DNA of 43,065 bases from an uncultured Spirochaetales bacterium (GCA_949283235.1 CASDRY010000014.1:1-43065), one strand, 5' to 3'. Counted from the stretch's first letter, positions 7,772 through 17,449 are shown. The notes: a model not told the origin generated them from the sequence alone. Made by a program: numbers and translations.

Positions 7772-9268
7772 TTACAGATACTTCGCGGAGAGCCTGAGAA
7801 GCTCTTCCTGATTCGTCTCCTTGGTATTCACGATACCAGCAAGCCTATGATTGCTCATTACAGCTATCCTGTTTGTGATACCAAGAATCTCAGGCATCTC
7901 GGAGGAAACAACTATGATGGTCTTCCCCTCCTTCGCCATCCTGATTATCAGCTGATAGATTTCATACTTCGCACCTACATCAATACCTCTCGTAGGCTCA
8001 TCCATCAGGAATACATCAGGAGCTCTCTCCATCCACTTCCCGATAATAACCTTCTGCTGGTTTCCACCTGAAAGTGCTGTTATAAGCTCATCCGGGGAGA
8101 CGCACTTAGTGTTCATCACTGAAATCTCCCTGTTTGTAGCTTCATACATTTTCTTGTTATCAAGAAGATGCATTGTCTTGTAAGCTTCAAGATTGGTAAT
8201 AGTAGTATTGAACTTAATCGTATCCTTTCCGAACATACCATTGAGCTTTCGTTCCTCTGTGACAAGCGCAAATGAATGATCCATTGCATCTTTTGAGGAC
8301 TTGAATCTCATCTTCTTTCCATTTACCGAAATCTCACCGCTCGCAATCGTCCTGATACCGAAAAGCGTCTCCAAGAGCTCGCTTCTTCCAGCTCCGACAA
8401 GACCATAGAGACCGAATATCTCACCACGGCGCACAGAGAATGAAATATCATGAAGAACTGGAGAATACTTAGTTTTCAGATCATTCACGATAAGATAATT
8501 CTCCCCAGGGGTGTTATCTACATCGGGGAATCTCTTATCGAGGGAACGCCCAACCATAGCTGCAATCAGCTCATTCATATTTGTATCCGCGACATGCTTC
8601 TTGAAGATCATCTTTCCATCGCGTAGAACCGCGACATCATCGCAGATTTCGAATATCTCATCCATCTTGTGAGAAATATATACAAAGGAAACACCCTGCT
8701 TCCTCAGATCATCGACTATGGAAAAAAGTTTCTTTACCTCTCTTTCAGTAAGAGAGCTTGTAGGCTCATCAAGAACTATAAGCTTAGCATCATAGCTGAC
8801 GGCTTTAGCTATCTCAACCATCTGACGCTGAGAGACTGACATTGTCCTCATGACAGTCTTCGGGTTAACATTCATTTTCAGCTTAGCAAAGAGATTGTTG
8901 CTCTCTCTAAGCATTCTGGCCTCATCGACTATACCGCCCTTAGTCGGATAGCGGCCAAGGAAAAGATTGTCCATAACTGTGCGATCCAGGCACTGCTGAA
9001 GTTCCTGATGCACCATAGCTACACCATTCTCAAGCGCATCCTTCGGATTCTTGAAATCTATAGGATGACCGAAAAGGGAAATCTGTCCTTCATCTTTTGC
9101 ATAAATGCCGAAAAGACATTTCATCATAGTGGATTTTCCTGCGCCATTCTCTCCCATAAGGCCACAGACAGTTCCTTCTTCCACTGTGAGATTAATGCCA
9201 TCCAGGACTCTGTTCTTGGCAAAAGATTTGGATAGATTCTTTATCTCAAGTACAGTTTTCCCGCTCAT
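7772..9268 (-). CDS. mglA: Galactose/glucose ABC transporter ATP-binding protein MglA
   Basis: A 498-residue cytoplasmic ATPase with two ABC domains, as usual for MglA/RbsA. First domain: Walker A GENGAGKST, degenerate signature MSVSQRQM, Walker B LIVLDEPTSSL. Second domain: degenerate P-loop GLVGAGRSE, signature LSGGNQQK, Walker B VFLMDEPTRGID. I chose the ATG at 9268 (MSGKTVLEIKNLSKSF) because GGAAGG lies just before it; an open frame extends 17 codons upstream but crosses the intercistronic hairpin. It sits between permuted mglB and mglC, as in Treponema pallidum (TP0684-TP0685-TP0686). It energises uptake of galactose or glucose. Confidence 0.94.
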   Translation of the reverse strand: MSGKTVLEIKNLSKSFAKNRVLDGINLTVEEGTVCGLMGENGAGKSTMMKCLFGIYAKDEGQISLFGHPIDFKNPKDALENGVAMVHQELQQCLDRTVMDNLFLGRYPTKGGIVDEARMLRESNNLFAKLKMNVNPKTVMRTMSVSQRQMVEIAKAVSYDAKLIVLDEPTSSLTEREVKKLFSIVDDLRKQGVSFVYISHKMDEIFEICDDVAVLRDGKMIFKKHVADTNMNELIAAMVGRSLDKRFPDVDNTPGENYLIVNDLKTKYSPVLHDISFSVRRGEIFGLYGLVGAGRSELLETLFGIRTIASGEISVNGKKMRFKSSKDAMDHSFALVTEERKLNGMFGKDTIKFNTTITNLEAYKTMHLLDNKKMYEATNREISVMNTKCVSPDELITALSGGNQQKVIIGKWMERAPDVFLMDEPTRGIDVGAKYEIYQLIIRMAKEGKTIIVVSSEMPEILGITNRIAVMSNHRLAGIVNTKETNQEELLRLSAKYL

Positions 9269-9303
9269 TTTATCCTTCCAAACTGTGATCAAATATCGAT
9301 GAT

Positions 9304-9324
9304 GGCGGACGCATAGCATCCGCC
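9304..9324 (-). repeat. Intercistronic hairpin between mglB and mglA
   Basis: GGCGGATGC and GCGTCCGCC pair (9 bp, one G-U) around a TAT loop, 21 nt after the mglB stop. No T-run follows, so it is probably a 3'-end stabiliser or partial attenuator that keeps binding-protein mRNA in excess of transporter mRNA, as known for other binding-protein operons. A similar hairpin follows livJ at 29602-29622. Confidence 0.6.
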
Positions 9325-9345
9325 ACCTTTTCTATCCGAAGAGTA

Positions 9346-10557
<1,212 letters not shown>

Positions 10558-10570
10558 CTAAACCTCCAAA

Positions 10571-10585
10571 GCAGGCGATGCCTGC
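10571..10585 (-). promoter_or_regulatory. Leader hairpin abutting the mglB Shine-Dalgarno
   Basis: GCAGGC, loop ATC, GCCTGC: a perfect 6-bp stem whose 3' end lies three bases (TTT) before the GGAGG of mglB. Comparable hairpins precede the Shine-Dalgarno sites at 30830-30845 (livJ) and 18143-18158. Likely an mRNA stabiliser or translation-tuning element (inference). Confidence 0.5.
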
Positions 10586-10634
10586 AAATAGTTTTACCTC
10601 TGTTTAGATTGTCAGCCCGCTCTAGAATTCCGTA

Positions 10635-10663
10635 TATATAGGATTTTTTCGATTAGCAGTGAA
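10635..10663 (-). promoter_or_regulatory. Probable mgl operon promoter
   Basis: -35 TTCACT (10663-10658), 17-base spacer, -10 TATATA (10640-10635). It would give a leader of about 70 nt before mglB, containing the hairpin at 10571-10585. No catabolite or repressor site is obvious. Confidence 0.5.
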
Positions 10664-10671
10664 ATTTTTCG

Positions 10672-10959
10672 CTATCTTCCCTCTTTTGAGGAGAATGTCA
10701 TAGTACCAAGCCGTGTCTCAGCAGAGCCATCAATCCTGCCATCCTTGATAGTAGCTCTGGCATCAAAATCAAACTTTCCCATAGGAGTCTCCATACTTCC
10801 TTTGAAGGAGATATCATCGCCAGATGCTGCTCCAGAGAAATCTGCAGAGAAAATCTGGAAGCTTAAAAATCCTTCAACCCTGCCGTTATCACGAGAGAAA
10901 GAGATGGTGCCTTTATATTTTCCGAAAGGCGAACGAACATAGATATCAAACGTCTCCAA
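10672..10959 (-). CDS. Small beta-rich protein, paralogue of the upstream gene
   Basis: A 95-residue protein with no signal peptide or membrane helix. Alternating strands and glycines (SFSRDNGRVEGFLSFQIFSADFSGAASGDDISFKGSM) suggest a small beta barrel or sandwich. It aligns along its length with the upstream 99-residue protein: both have N/D-G/D-R/K-V/I-EG, SF, DFxG, GxD, G-K/P-F/I-DF, DG and GxxTF at matching positions. Start is TTG at 10959 with GGGGGG about 6 nt before it. It overlaps the upstream gene by 14 nt, so both are co-translated. I do not recognise the family; function unknown. Confidence 0.75.
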   Translation of the reverse strand: METFDIYVRSPFGKYKGTISFSRDNGRVEGFLSFQIFSADFSGAASGDDISFKGSMETPMGKFDFDARATIKDGRIDGSAETRLGTMTFSSKEGR

Positions 10960-11245
10960 TTATGACCCCCCTGACAGTAAAATGGCCTTTGCTGGTCGTA
11001 ACCCCTTCCCCAGATACCTTCTTTCCATCATATCGTCCGGTTATAGTGAAATCTATCGGACCAACATATGAATCAACGATACCTTCAACAGAAAAAGTAT
11101 CAGGGCCAGTCATACTTCCATTGAAATCTCCGATATACCCAATGAAAGAGTAATGGCCCTCGATTTTATCATCAGTTATCGTAAACTCAAAATCCGCAGG
11201 AAAGTCCCCATAAAATGTATCTATATCAGCACGCACACGACTCAT
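10946..11245 (-). CDS. Small beta-rich protein, first of a paralogous pair
   Basis: A 99-residue cytoplasmic-looking protein (TFYGDFPADFEFTITDDKIEGHYSFIGYIGDFNG), clearly homologous to the following 95-residue protein and therefore part of a tandem duplication. It has no recognised catalytic motif; paired glycines and alternating hydrophobic residues suggest all-beta structure. No Shine-Dalgarno sequence precedes its ATG. Instead a good promoter (-35 TTGCAG, 17 bases, -10 TATATT) ends 6 nt before the ATG, so transcription should start at or within a base or two of the start codon, giving a leaderless mRNA. Function is unknown; a heterodimer with its paralogue is plausible. Confidence 0.75.
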   Translation of the reverse strand: MSRVRADIDTFYGDFPADFEFTITDDKIEGHYSFIGYIGDFNGSMTGPDTFSVEGIVDSYVGPIDFTITGRYDGKKVSGEGVTTSKGHFTVRGVIIGDV

Positions 11246-11251
11246 ACTAAT

Positions 11252-11280
11252 AATATACAGTACGGGGACCCTATCTGCAA
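11252..11280 (-). promoter_or_regulatory. Promoter giving a leaderless mRNA (11245 gene)
   Basis: -35 TTGCAG (11280-11275), 17-base spacer, -10 TATATT (11257-11252), then only 6 nt (ATTAGT) to the ATG at 11245. Confidence 0.6.
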
Positions 11281-11289
11281 AACTGCAAA

Positions 11290-12165
11290 TCAGAATTTCT
11301 TATAATCAAACTTTTCCGACTCTATATCTGCTTCAATACTATCATCCAGTGCTGAGAAGAAGTCAAAGCCTGTCAATCTTTCAACATCATCAATAGTTTT
11401 GATGTAATAAGTCCAATCATGGTCGGTTGTATCTTCATTTGGCATTATTACAGCAAGCGGATCACAGCCTCCAATCTCTCCGACTCTCTCGAAATCATTG
11501 TTATCATCATCCATTATAAGAGCGACTTTCCAGACATATTTAGGAACTGTTATCTCAGCATCTTTCCCATCTACATCTGTCTTTATCGAATTCTTGAGCT
11601 TTCCATTCTCATCATAACCACCAACACCAGCAGGCCCCGCAATGATATAAATTTCGCTGTTATTCTCTGCAAGCCCCTGAAGAAATGCTTCTAGATTCTG
11701 CCATGTTTCCCGGTTGTTTTTCTGATTCTGAGGAACTATGTTCGTCATATAGAAAGTTTCCTGCTGCTCCTGATCATTGTTATTACGATCAGCATTAGGG
11801 CACATATGACCTCGATCAAAACCAGAGTTTGTATAATCATTCTTGTAAAGCTTATATGCATCTGGTACATCAGGATCTCCCTTGAAATCAGCTTCACGAC
11901 CTGTACCCATATCACTGCCATCAATATGCCAGGAAACCCAAAGAGGAATTAAATCATCATAACTGTAGAGAAGTGTATAAGCATCACGCTCTATAAGCTG
12001 AGTACCAGAAACCGCTCTCGATGGATACCCGAATAAAGCATTGCTATCATCACCGCTAACAGAAGGCTCACTGCTGCCACCACCAAAATCAAAAAGAAAG
12101 TCACACCCTGCAAAGAGCATGAGAACCGACAAAAACAAAGCAAGTAAACAAAAACGAATACGCAT
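11290..12165 (-). CDS. DNA/RNA non-specific endonuclease, lipoprotein
   Basis: A 291-residue exported nuclease of the NucA/EndoG beta-beta-alpha-metal family. The signal peptide ends in lipobox LFAGC with C21 the lipidation site, followed by a Gly/Ser-rich linker. The active-site motif DRGHMCPNADR is at about 117-127, with H120 the predicted general base; the metal-binding Asn region follows as NIVPQNQKNNRETWQNLE. Family members cut DNA and RNA without sequence specificity. A membrane-anchored copy could scavenge nucleotides from extracellular nucleic acid. There is no partner immunity gene next to it, as would be expected for a toxin. No Shine-Dalgarno is seen; a perfect TATAAT lies 9 nt before the ATG. 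Confidence 0.9.
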   Translation of the reverse strand: MRIRFCLLALFLSVLMLFAGCDFLFDFGGGSSEPSVSGDDSNALFGYPSRAVSGTQLIERDAYTLLYSYDDLIPLWVSWHIDGSDMGTGREADFKGDPDVPDAYKLYKNDYTNSGFDRGHMCPNADRNNNDQEQQETFYMTNIVPQNQKNNRETWQNLEAFLQGLAENNSEIYIIAGPAGVGGYDENGKLKNSIKTDVDGKDAEITVPKYVWKVALIMDDDNNDFERVGEIGGCDPLAVIMPNEDTTDHDWTYYIKTIDDVERLTGFDFFSALDDSIEADIESEKFDYKKF

Positions 12166-12174
12166 AGCAATAGC

Positions 12175-12180
12175 ATTATA
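12175..12180 (-). promoter_or_regulatory. -10 box of the nuclease gene, near-leaderless
   Basis: Perfect TATAAT (12180-12175), 9 nt upstream of the ATG at 12165. A -35 at 17 bases reads TTCTAA, which is weak. The predicted leader is 0-3 nt and no Shine-Dalgarno is present. Confidence 0.5.
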
Positions 12181-12210
12181 GGCGTAATTGCTTATTTTTA
12201 GAAATTAACA

Positions 12211-12238
12211 CCAGTAAAACAGTACTGTTTTTACTAGG
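12211..12238 (-). terminator. Hairpin after the RhuM gene
   Basis: AAAACAGTACTGTTTT (12216-12231) is a perfect 16-bp palindrome, extended by AGT/ACT and CC/GG with small bulges. It lies just past the RhuM stop at 12248 in minus-strand sense. The T-run is poor, so termination is likely but unproven. Confidence 0.45.
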
Positions 12239-12247
12239 CTATCAAGC

Positions 12248-13282
12248 TTACACATTGTTGTCACTCTTCTGCAGAATCCTTCTGACCTCCTTGTCGAAAT
12301 CAGAATCAATTTTCTGCGTTCTATTGAAAATGTCATACTCTGCCTCAGCTTTCTGCCTTGCCTGTGCAGCAGAAACGAAACCTTTTCCTTTCAGAAGATT
12401 AAACTTCCTGAAAGAAAGAAAATCATCAACGCACTGTGCAAACTCAGCCATCGTGAACGTATTCTCTTCAGCAACAAGATCTTCGACATGATCAAAGAAC
12501 ATGGAAACATTTCTCTCAAGCCTTTTGATTTGTTTTTCATTGAGATAATTCTTGGCAGTTGAAACATCAGACTTGAGAATCCTTCCATCTGGAGCATTCT
12601 TCCATGTAGTAAGCCCCATATGTTCTTTTGTATGGTCTGCCCTATGATAAACAATTTCAGCTGCAGTCTCTCCTGTGATAGCATAATGAAACTTATTTTG
12701 CACCATTGCATAGAAATCCTGCGTAATTTGAGCATCCTTATCATAGTCAATGCTGCATTCAGCAAAGATATCAGTAATCTGCTGCCAGATTCTCCTCTCA
12801 CTTGCTCGAATGGATCTGATTCGTTCGAGAAGTTCCCTGAAGTAATCCTTGCCAAAGAGTGACTTTCCCTGCTTTAAACGTTCATCATCCAAAGCAAAAC
12901 CTTTTGTCATGTATTCTTTAAGGACACCTGTCGCCCAGATGCGAAAATGAGTAGCACGGCGGGAATTTACTCTGTATCCAACAGAAATGATTGCATCAAG
13001 ATTATAGAACTTTGTCTCCCGAGTCTGTGTCAGCCCCTCGATTGCGCCATGTTCTGTGGTATGTGCAAATTTTGCACTAACCACTTTCTCATCAAGCTCC
13101 TCTTCTTCAAATATGTTTTTCAGATGTCGAGAAATTGATGTTCTATCAACATCAAACAGCTCCGCCATGGCTTTCTGTGTGAGCCAGATAGTCTCATCAT
13201 GAATGACTGCATTTACAGATACATCTTCTTCAACACTTTTATAAATCAGAAAATCAAATCGTTCTTTATCCGCTATACCCAT
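12248..13282 (-). CDS. RhuM-family protein
   Basis: A 344-residue protein of the RhuM (virulence protein, Salmonella SPI-3) family. It starts with the conserved segment DETIWLTQKAMAELFDVDRTSISRHLKNIFEEEELDE, an HTH-like part, then TRETKFYNLDAIISVGYRVNSRRATHFRIWAT, the family hallmark, followed by a helical C-terminal half. GGAG lies 9 nt before the ATG. RhuM genes are typical accessory genes, seen alone or near restriction, Fic or toxin-antitoxin genes. Here the gene stands alone between a nuclease lipoprotein gene and the pyruvate oxidoreductase gene. Biochemical function is not established. Confidence 0.9.
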   Translation of the reverse strand: MGIADKERFDFLIYKSVEEDVSVNAVIHDETIWLTQKAMAELFDVDRTSISRHLKNIFEEEELDEKVVSAKFAHTTEHGAIEGLTQTRETKFYNLDAIISVGYRVNSRRATHFRIWATGVLKEYMTKGFALDDERLKQGKSLFGKDYFRELLERIRSIRASERRIWQQITDIFAECSIDYDKDAQITQDFYAMVQNKFHYAITGETAAEIVYHRADHTKEHMGLTTWKNAPDGRILKSDVSTAKNYLNEKQIKRLERNVSMFFDHVEDLVAEENTFTMAEFAQCVDDFLSFRKFNLLKGKGFVSAAQARQKAEAEYDIFNRTQKIDSDFDKEVRRILQKSDNNV

Positions 13283-13661
13283 TTCCCTATCTCCTTAATG
13301 GTCTATCAATCAGCACAGATGAAGCATTCTGAACTCAGCTATATATACAAAGTAACAAGATTTTAAGAGATATTGCAGCAGAACATTATTCCAAGCATAT
13401 GCTTAAAGCCCAACCAATTTAGCCCAATAGACTCCAAAATGTACGCCTTCTACCCATGTATATTATAGTCTGAAAACACGAATCCATGAGGAGGAACTCG
13501 ATGAAAAAAAACGGGAGCCAGTATTCAACTACTATAGGGACGCAAAAGGTATATGAGAAAAATCTAAGCGTTTTGGCTTCTTGAACACAGGATATAGCAT
13601 CCAGACATGAAAGAAGGCAGCCCGAAGACTGCCCTCTGTTTCATTTTCTCTAGGATAAACC
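13283..13661. other. Gene-poor stretch between RhuM and the pyruvate oxidoreductase gene
   Basis: About 380 bases, A+T-rich. It contains a 12-bp palindrome AAGCATATGCTT (13393-13404), two GCCCAA copies close by (13408 and 13422), the terminator at 13616-13633, and a 27-codon plus-strand frame starting at 13501 behind GAGGAGGAAC that I do not accept as a gene. Nothing else is recognised. Confidence 0.5.
13616..13633 (-). terminator. Terminator of the pyruvate:ferredoxin oxidoreductase gene
   Basis: On the minus strand GGCAGTC and GGCTGCC pair (7 bp, one G-U) around a TTCG tetraloop, followed by TTCTTTC. It lies 28 nt past the stop codon. UUCG-capped stems are unusually stable. Confidence 0.7.
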
Positions 13662-16600
13662 TTAGATTGTCTCTCCGAGAACTTCACCACATCTCTGGTA
13701 GAATGCAAGTCTTTCCTTTGCATCCTCAGCAGCCTCAGCGAAGAGCTCGTCAGCATGCTCTGGGTTCGTCTTGTAGAGAGAAGCGTATCTTGTCTCTCCC
13801 TTGATGAACTCGAGGTAATCAGCTGTTGCTGGCTTTGTCTCCCAGATGAATCTCTTTCCAGCTTCAAGGCGTGGATCGAAGCGGTAAAGCGGCCAGTATC
13901 CAGCTTCAACAGCCTTCTTAGCCTCAACCTGAGAATATCTCATGTTGATACCATGGTTGATACATGGTGCATAGCAGAAGACGATTGATGGTCCCTGATA
14001 TGCTACAGCTTCCTGAAGAGCCTTCTGAGCCTGGAGTCTGTTATATCCAAGAGCAACAGAAGCTACATATGCGTGGCCATAGCTCATCATCATGAAGCCC
14101 ATGTTCTTCTTTCCAACCTTCTTACCAGCATTAGCAAACTTTGCAACTGCTGCCATAGGTGTAGACTTGGAAGCCTGTCCACCTGTGTTGGAGTAAACCT
14201 CTGTATCAAGAACAAGGATAGTAACGTTCTTACCGGAAGCAACAACATGGTCAACACCACCGAATCCGATATCGTATGCCCATCCATCACCACCGATGAT
14301 GATTACATCCTTCTCTGAGAAGTAATCCTGGAGCTCAACAACCTTGTTAAGGATAATCTGAGCCTCAGCATCTGCTGCCTTCTCATTTGCAAGAACAGCC
14401 TGAACTTCCTTCTGTGCTATGATGGAAGCCTCTGTTGTGTCCTCCCAGAGTGAGTAGCACTTCTCGATAGCTGCCTTAAGCTCTGCTGAGCATCCCTTAG
14501 CGATAAGCTCATCGCACTTCATCCTGAGGAGGTTCCTGTTGGAATCAACTGCGAGGCGCATACCAAGACCATACTCTGCATTATCCTCGAAGAGTGAGTT
14601 ACCCCAAGCTGGTCCACGACCATCTGCCCTCTTTGTATATGGGATTGTCGGGAATGTACCAGAGTAGATTGAGGAACAACCTGTAGCGTTAGCAATAACT
14701 GCTCTCTCTCCACAGATCTGGCTGAGCATCTTAACATATGGAGTCTCACCACAACCTGCACATGCGCCAGAGAACTCAAAGAGTGGCTGCTTGAACTGCA
14801 GACCCTTTACTGTTCCCATATTCAGGCCGTCAAGGTTGTCATATGTAAGGCTCTCGAAGTATGTTGCATTCTCAATCTCGCCGTTTGCTCTCTCTTCTGC
14901 AATTGGCTTGAGCTCAAGTGCCTTCTCCTTTGCAGGACATGCTTCAACACAAACACCACATCCCTGGCAGTCCTCTGTGTAGACCTGGATCTTGAACATG
15001 AGGTTTCTGTCGTTCTTTGTATTCGACTTGATAGCATGGAATGTAGCTGGTGCCTTCTCCATATCCTCTGGAGTAATCTGCTTAGCGCGGATAGCTGCAT
15101 GTGGACAGGACTGTACACACTGGTTGCACTGAATACACTTTGTGCTGTCCCAGTGAGGAACATATGCTGCAACGCCTCTCTTCTCGAGCTTTGCTGTTCC
15201 TGTAGGAAGCTTTCCATCGAAAGACATCTGAGATACAGGAATGTCATTGCCCTCAAGGTGCATGATGCGCTCGATAACATTCTTTGTGAAAGCATCAGCA
15301 TCTTCTGGAACAAGTCTCTTTGGCTCATAGCTCTTTGTGATAGTTGCAGGTACCTTTACCTCTACAAGAGCTGCGGATGCTGCGTCTACAGCTGCCCAGT
15401 TCTTGTTAACAACCTCTTCACCCTTCTTGAGGAATGTCTTCTTGATGTACTTCTTGATAAGCTCAATAGCCTCTGTCTCAGGAAGAACATTAGCAATCTT
15501 GAAGAATGCAGCCTGCATAACAGTATTGATCCTGTTTCCAAGACCTACGCTTCTTGCGATATCGAGAGCATCGATATTGTAGAAGTGGATGTGCTTGTTG
15601 ATGATCTGCTCCTGCATATCCTTTGTGAGGTGCTCGAATACCTCATCTGAAGGAATCTGGCTGTTAAGAAGGAATACACCATTCTCCTTAAGAGCTGAGA
15701 GCATATCATAGCGGCCGATGTATGCTGGGTTGTGGCATGCAACGAAGTCTGCATGGTCGATAAGCCATGGCATATCGAGCTTACCCTTTCCGAATCTGAG
15801 GTGGGAAATTGTGATACCACCAGACTTCTTTGAGTCGTAAGCAAAGTATGCCTGTGCGTTCATATCAGTGTTGTCACCGATAATCTTGATGGAGTTCTTG
15901 TTAGCACCAACTGTACCATCGGAACCAAGACCCCAGAACATACAGGATACAACACCTTCTGGTGTAACATCGATCTTCTCGCCAACTGGGATTGAGCGGC
16001 CTGTTACATCATCGTTGATACCAACTGTGAAGTCATGCCATGCATCGTCGCGTGCGAGGAAGTCGAATACAGCCTTTGCATGGGTTGGTGTGAAGTCCTT
16101 AGAGGAAAGTCCATAGCGTCCTCCGATGATCTTCATACCTGTTCTGCCCTGCTGTGCAAGAGCTGTTACAACATCTTCATAGAGTGGCTCTCCGAGAGCG
16201 CCTGGCTCCTTTGTTCTGTCCATTACAGCAATTCTCTTTGTAGTTGCAGGAATGCATGCTACAAGGTCCTTTGCTGAGAATGGTCTGTAGAGTCTTACCT
16301 TAACAAGACCAACCTTACCGCCGTTCTTGTTGATATAATCTACAACCCACTCGAATGTATCTGCTGCAGATCCCATGATGATGATTACATCTGTTGCATC
16401 TGGAGCTCCAACATAATCGAAGAGGTGGTACTGTCTACCTGTGAGAGCTGCAACCTTATCCATATACTTCTGAACAATGCCAGGAACAGCATCATAGTAT
16501 GGGTTAACAGTCTCTCTGCCCTGGAAGTAAACATCCTCGTTCTGAGCAGCAACCTTTGTCATTGGATGCTCTGGGCGCTGTGCGCGTGAGCGGAAGCGCT

Positions 16601-17204
16601 CGATGTACTTCTCATCTACAAGTGTGCGGATATCATCATAAGAGATTTCCTCAACCTTCTGGATTTCATGAGATGTTCTGAAACCATCGAAGAATGCAAG
16701 GAATGGAACCTGTGACTCAAGAGTTGCAAGATGAGCAACGAGAGCCATATCCATTGTCTCCTGAATTGAGGATGCACATGTCATTGCAAAACCTGTATTG
16801 CGGCATGCCATAACATCGGAGTGATCACCAAAAATCGAAAGAGACTGTGCTGCAAGCGATCTTGCGGATACATGGAAGACTGTCGGTATCATCTCGCCAG
16901 CAATCTTATACATGTTAGGAATCATCAGGAGAAGTCCCTGAGATGCCGTGAATGTGGTTGTCAGAGCACCTGCTGCAAGAGAACCATGAACTGCTCCAGC
17001 GGCACCTGCCTCTGACTGCATTTCCATGATGTCAACTTTCTTGCCCCAGAGGTTCTCGCGGCCTGTAGAAGACCACTGCTCTGCATACTCGCCCATTGGA
17101 GAGGACGGAGTAATCGGGTAAATAGCGGCTACATCACTGAAGGCATAAGCTATATGCGCCGCAGCGGTGTTTCCGTCAATGGTAACCATTTTCTTGTCTG
17201 CCAT
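13662..17204 (-). CDS. nifJ: Pyruvate:ferredoxin (flavodoxin) oxidoreductase
   Basis: A 1180-residue homodimeric-type enzyme (usual length about 1170-1200) that oxidises pyruvate with CoA to acetyl-CoA and CO2, reducing ferredoxin or flavodoxin. Order: N-terminal pyruvate domain (AYAFSDVAAIYPITPSSPMGE); CoA-binding/transketolase-like domain; two 4Fe-4S motifs, CIQCNQCVQSCPHAAI and CQGCGVCVEACPAKEKAL; the cysteine motif CAGCGETPYVKML; and the thiamine diphosphate site (IIGGDGWAYDIGFGGVDHV, DTEVYSNTGGQASKSTP). I chose the ATG at 17204 (MADKKMVTIDGN) because AGGAG precedes it; an open frame extends 14 codons upstream through the leader hairpin. Cytoplasmic and oxygen-sensitive; marks an anaerobic fermenter. 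It stands alone, with its own leader and terminator. Confidence 0.96.
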   Translation of the reverse strand: MADKKMVTIDGNTAAAHIAYAFSDVAAIYPITPSSPMGEYAEQWSSTGRENLWGKKVDIMEMQSEAGAAGAVHGSLAAGALTTTFTASQGLLLMIPNMYKIAGEMIPTVFHVSARSLAAQSLSIFGDHSDVMACRNTGFAMTCASSIQETMDMALVAHLATLESQVPFLAFFDGFRTSHEIQKVEEISYDDIRTLVDEKYIERFRSRAQRPEHPMTKVAAQNEDVYFQGRETVNPYYDAVPGIVQKYMDKVAALTGRQYHLFDYVGAPDATDVIIIMGSAADTFEWVVDYINKNGGKVGLVKVRLYRPFSAKDLVACIPATTKRIAVMDRTKEPGALGEPLYEDVVTALAQQGRTGMKIIGGRYGLSSKDFTPTHAKAVFDFLARDDAWHDFTVGINDDVTGRSIPVGEKIDVTPEGVVSCMFWGLGSDGTVGANKNSIKIIGDNTDMNAQAYFAYDSKKSGGITISHLRFGKGKLDMPWLIDHADFVACHNPAYIGRYDMLSALKENGVFLLNSQIPSDEVFEHLTKDMQEQIINKHIHFYNIDALDIARSVGLGNRINTVMQAAFFKIANVLPETEAIELIKKYIKKTFLKKGEEVVNKNWAAVDAASAALVEVKVPATITKSYEPKRLVPEDADAFTKNVIERIMHLEGNDIPVSQMSFDGKLPTGTAKLEKRGVAAYVPHWDSTKCIQCNQCVQSCPHAAIRAKQITPEDMEKAPATFHAIKSNTKNDRNLMFKIQVYTEDCQGCGVCVEACPAKEKALELKPIAEERANGEIENATYFESLTYDNLDGLNMGTVKGLQFKQPLFEFSGACAGCGETPYVKMLSQICGERAVIANATGCSSIYSGTFPTIPYTKRADGRGPAWGNSLFEDNAEYGLGMRLAVDSNRNLLRMKCDELIAKGCSAELKAAIEKCYSLWEDTTEASIIAQKEVQAVLANEKAADAEAQIILNKVVELQDYFSEKDVIIIGGDGWAYDIGFGGVDHVVASGKNVTILVLDTEVYSNTGGQASKSTPMAAVAKFANAGKKVGKKNMGFMMMSYGHAYVASVALGYNRLQAQKALQEAVAYQGPSIVFCYAPCINHGINMRYSQVEAKKAVEAGYWPLYRFDPRLEAGKRFIWETKPATADYLEFIKGETRYASLYKTNPEHADELFAEAAEDAKERLAFYQRCGEVLGETI

Positions 17205-17226
17205 TTCAACACTCCTAAATATTTCA

Positions 17227-17241
17227 TGTGGCAATGCCACA
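17227..17241 (-). promoter_or_regulatory. Leader hairpin before the nifJ Shine-Dalgarno
   Basis: TGTGGCA and TGCCACA flank a single base, so at least a 5-bp stem forms. It ends about 11 nt before AGGAG of nifJ. Similar to, but farther from the Shine-Dalgarno than, the hairpins before mglB and livJ. Confidence 0.4.
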
Positions 17242-17324
17242 GCCATAACCGATCAAGAGGGTATCAGCCAATTACATAGGATATCGCAAGTCCTCATAGA
17301 ATACAACCTTTAGGATGCGTGTGA

Positions 17325-17447
17325 GATGAACGAAAAGAAAGGAGAAGGAGCGGCTCCTGATGGATTCTGCCCTGCTTTGGTGCAGAATGGGATGAACCCA
17401 GCCAGCTCCCTTATCCTTGAATGACTTGGTTAGTTATGGCTAACTAA
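17325..17447 (-). ncRNA. Structured leader or small RNA upstream of nifJ
   Basis: On the minus strand, directly after a promoter, lie: hairpin TTAGTTA-GCCA-TAACTAA (17447-17430); GGGAGC (17410-17405); hairpin TGGG-TTCA-TCCCA (about 17400-17388); stem TTCTGC/GCAGAA (about 17387-17365); and AGGAGC-C-GCTCCT (17359-17347) followed by a pyrimidine-rich TCTCCTTTCTTTTC. GCTCCT can pair with AGGAGC (terminator form) or with the earlier GGGAGC (closing a three-way junction), so two exclusive folds are possible. I match no known riboswitch. It could be a cis attenuator of nifJ, whose ATG is about 140 nt on, or an independent small RNA. Confidence 0.45.
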
Positions 17448-17449
17448 TA

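Noticed and set aside
11290..13282. Nuclease lipoprotein and RhuM as a toxin/defence pair
   Set aside because: They have separate promoters or ribosome sites and a terminator-like hairpin between them, and no immunity gene is present; each is better read as an independent gene.
13501..13584. 27-codon plus-strand frame with a strong GAGGAGGAAC upstream
   Set aside because: The peptide (MKKNGSQYSTTIGTQKVYEKNLSVLAS) matches nothing I know, and an overlapping frame looks equally protein-like. Too short to support as a gene without conservation.
15036..15650. 204-codon plus-strand frame opposite nifJ
   Set aside because: Antisense shadow of a clear, high-confidence gene; cysteine-rich nonsense composition and no Shine-Dalgarno.
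17300..17436. Open frame without ATG/GTG/TTG through the nifJ leader (..KDKGAGWVHPILHQ..)
   Set aside because: No start codon, and the inverted repeats explain the sequence better as RNA.
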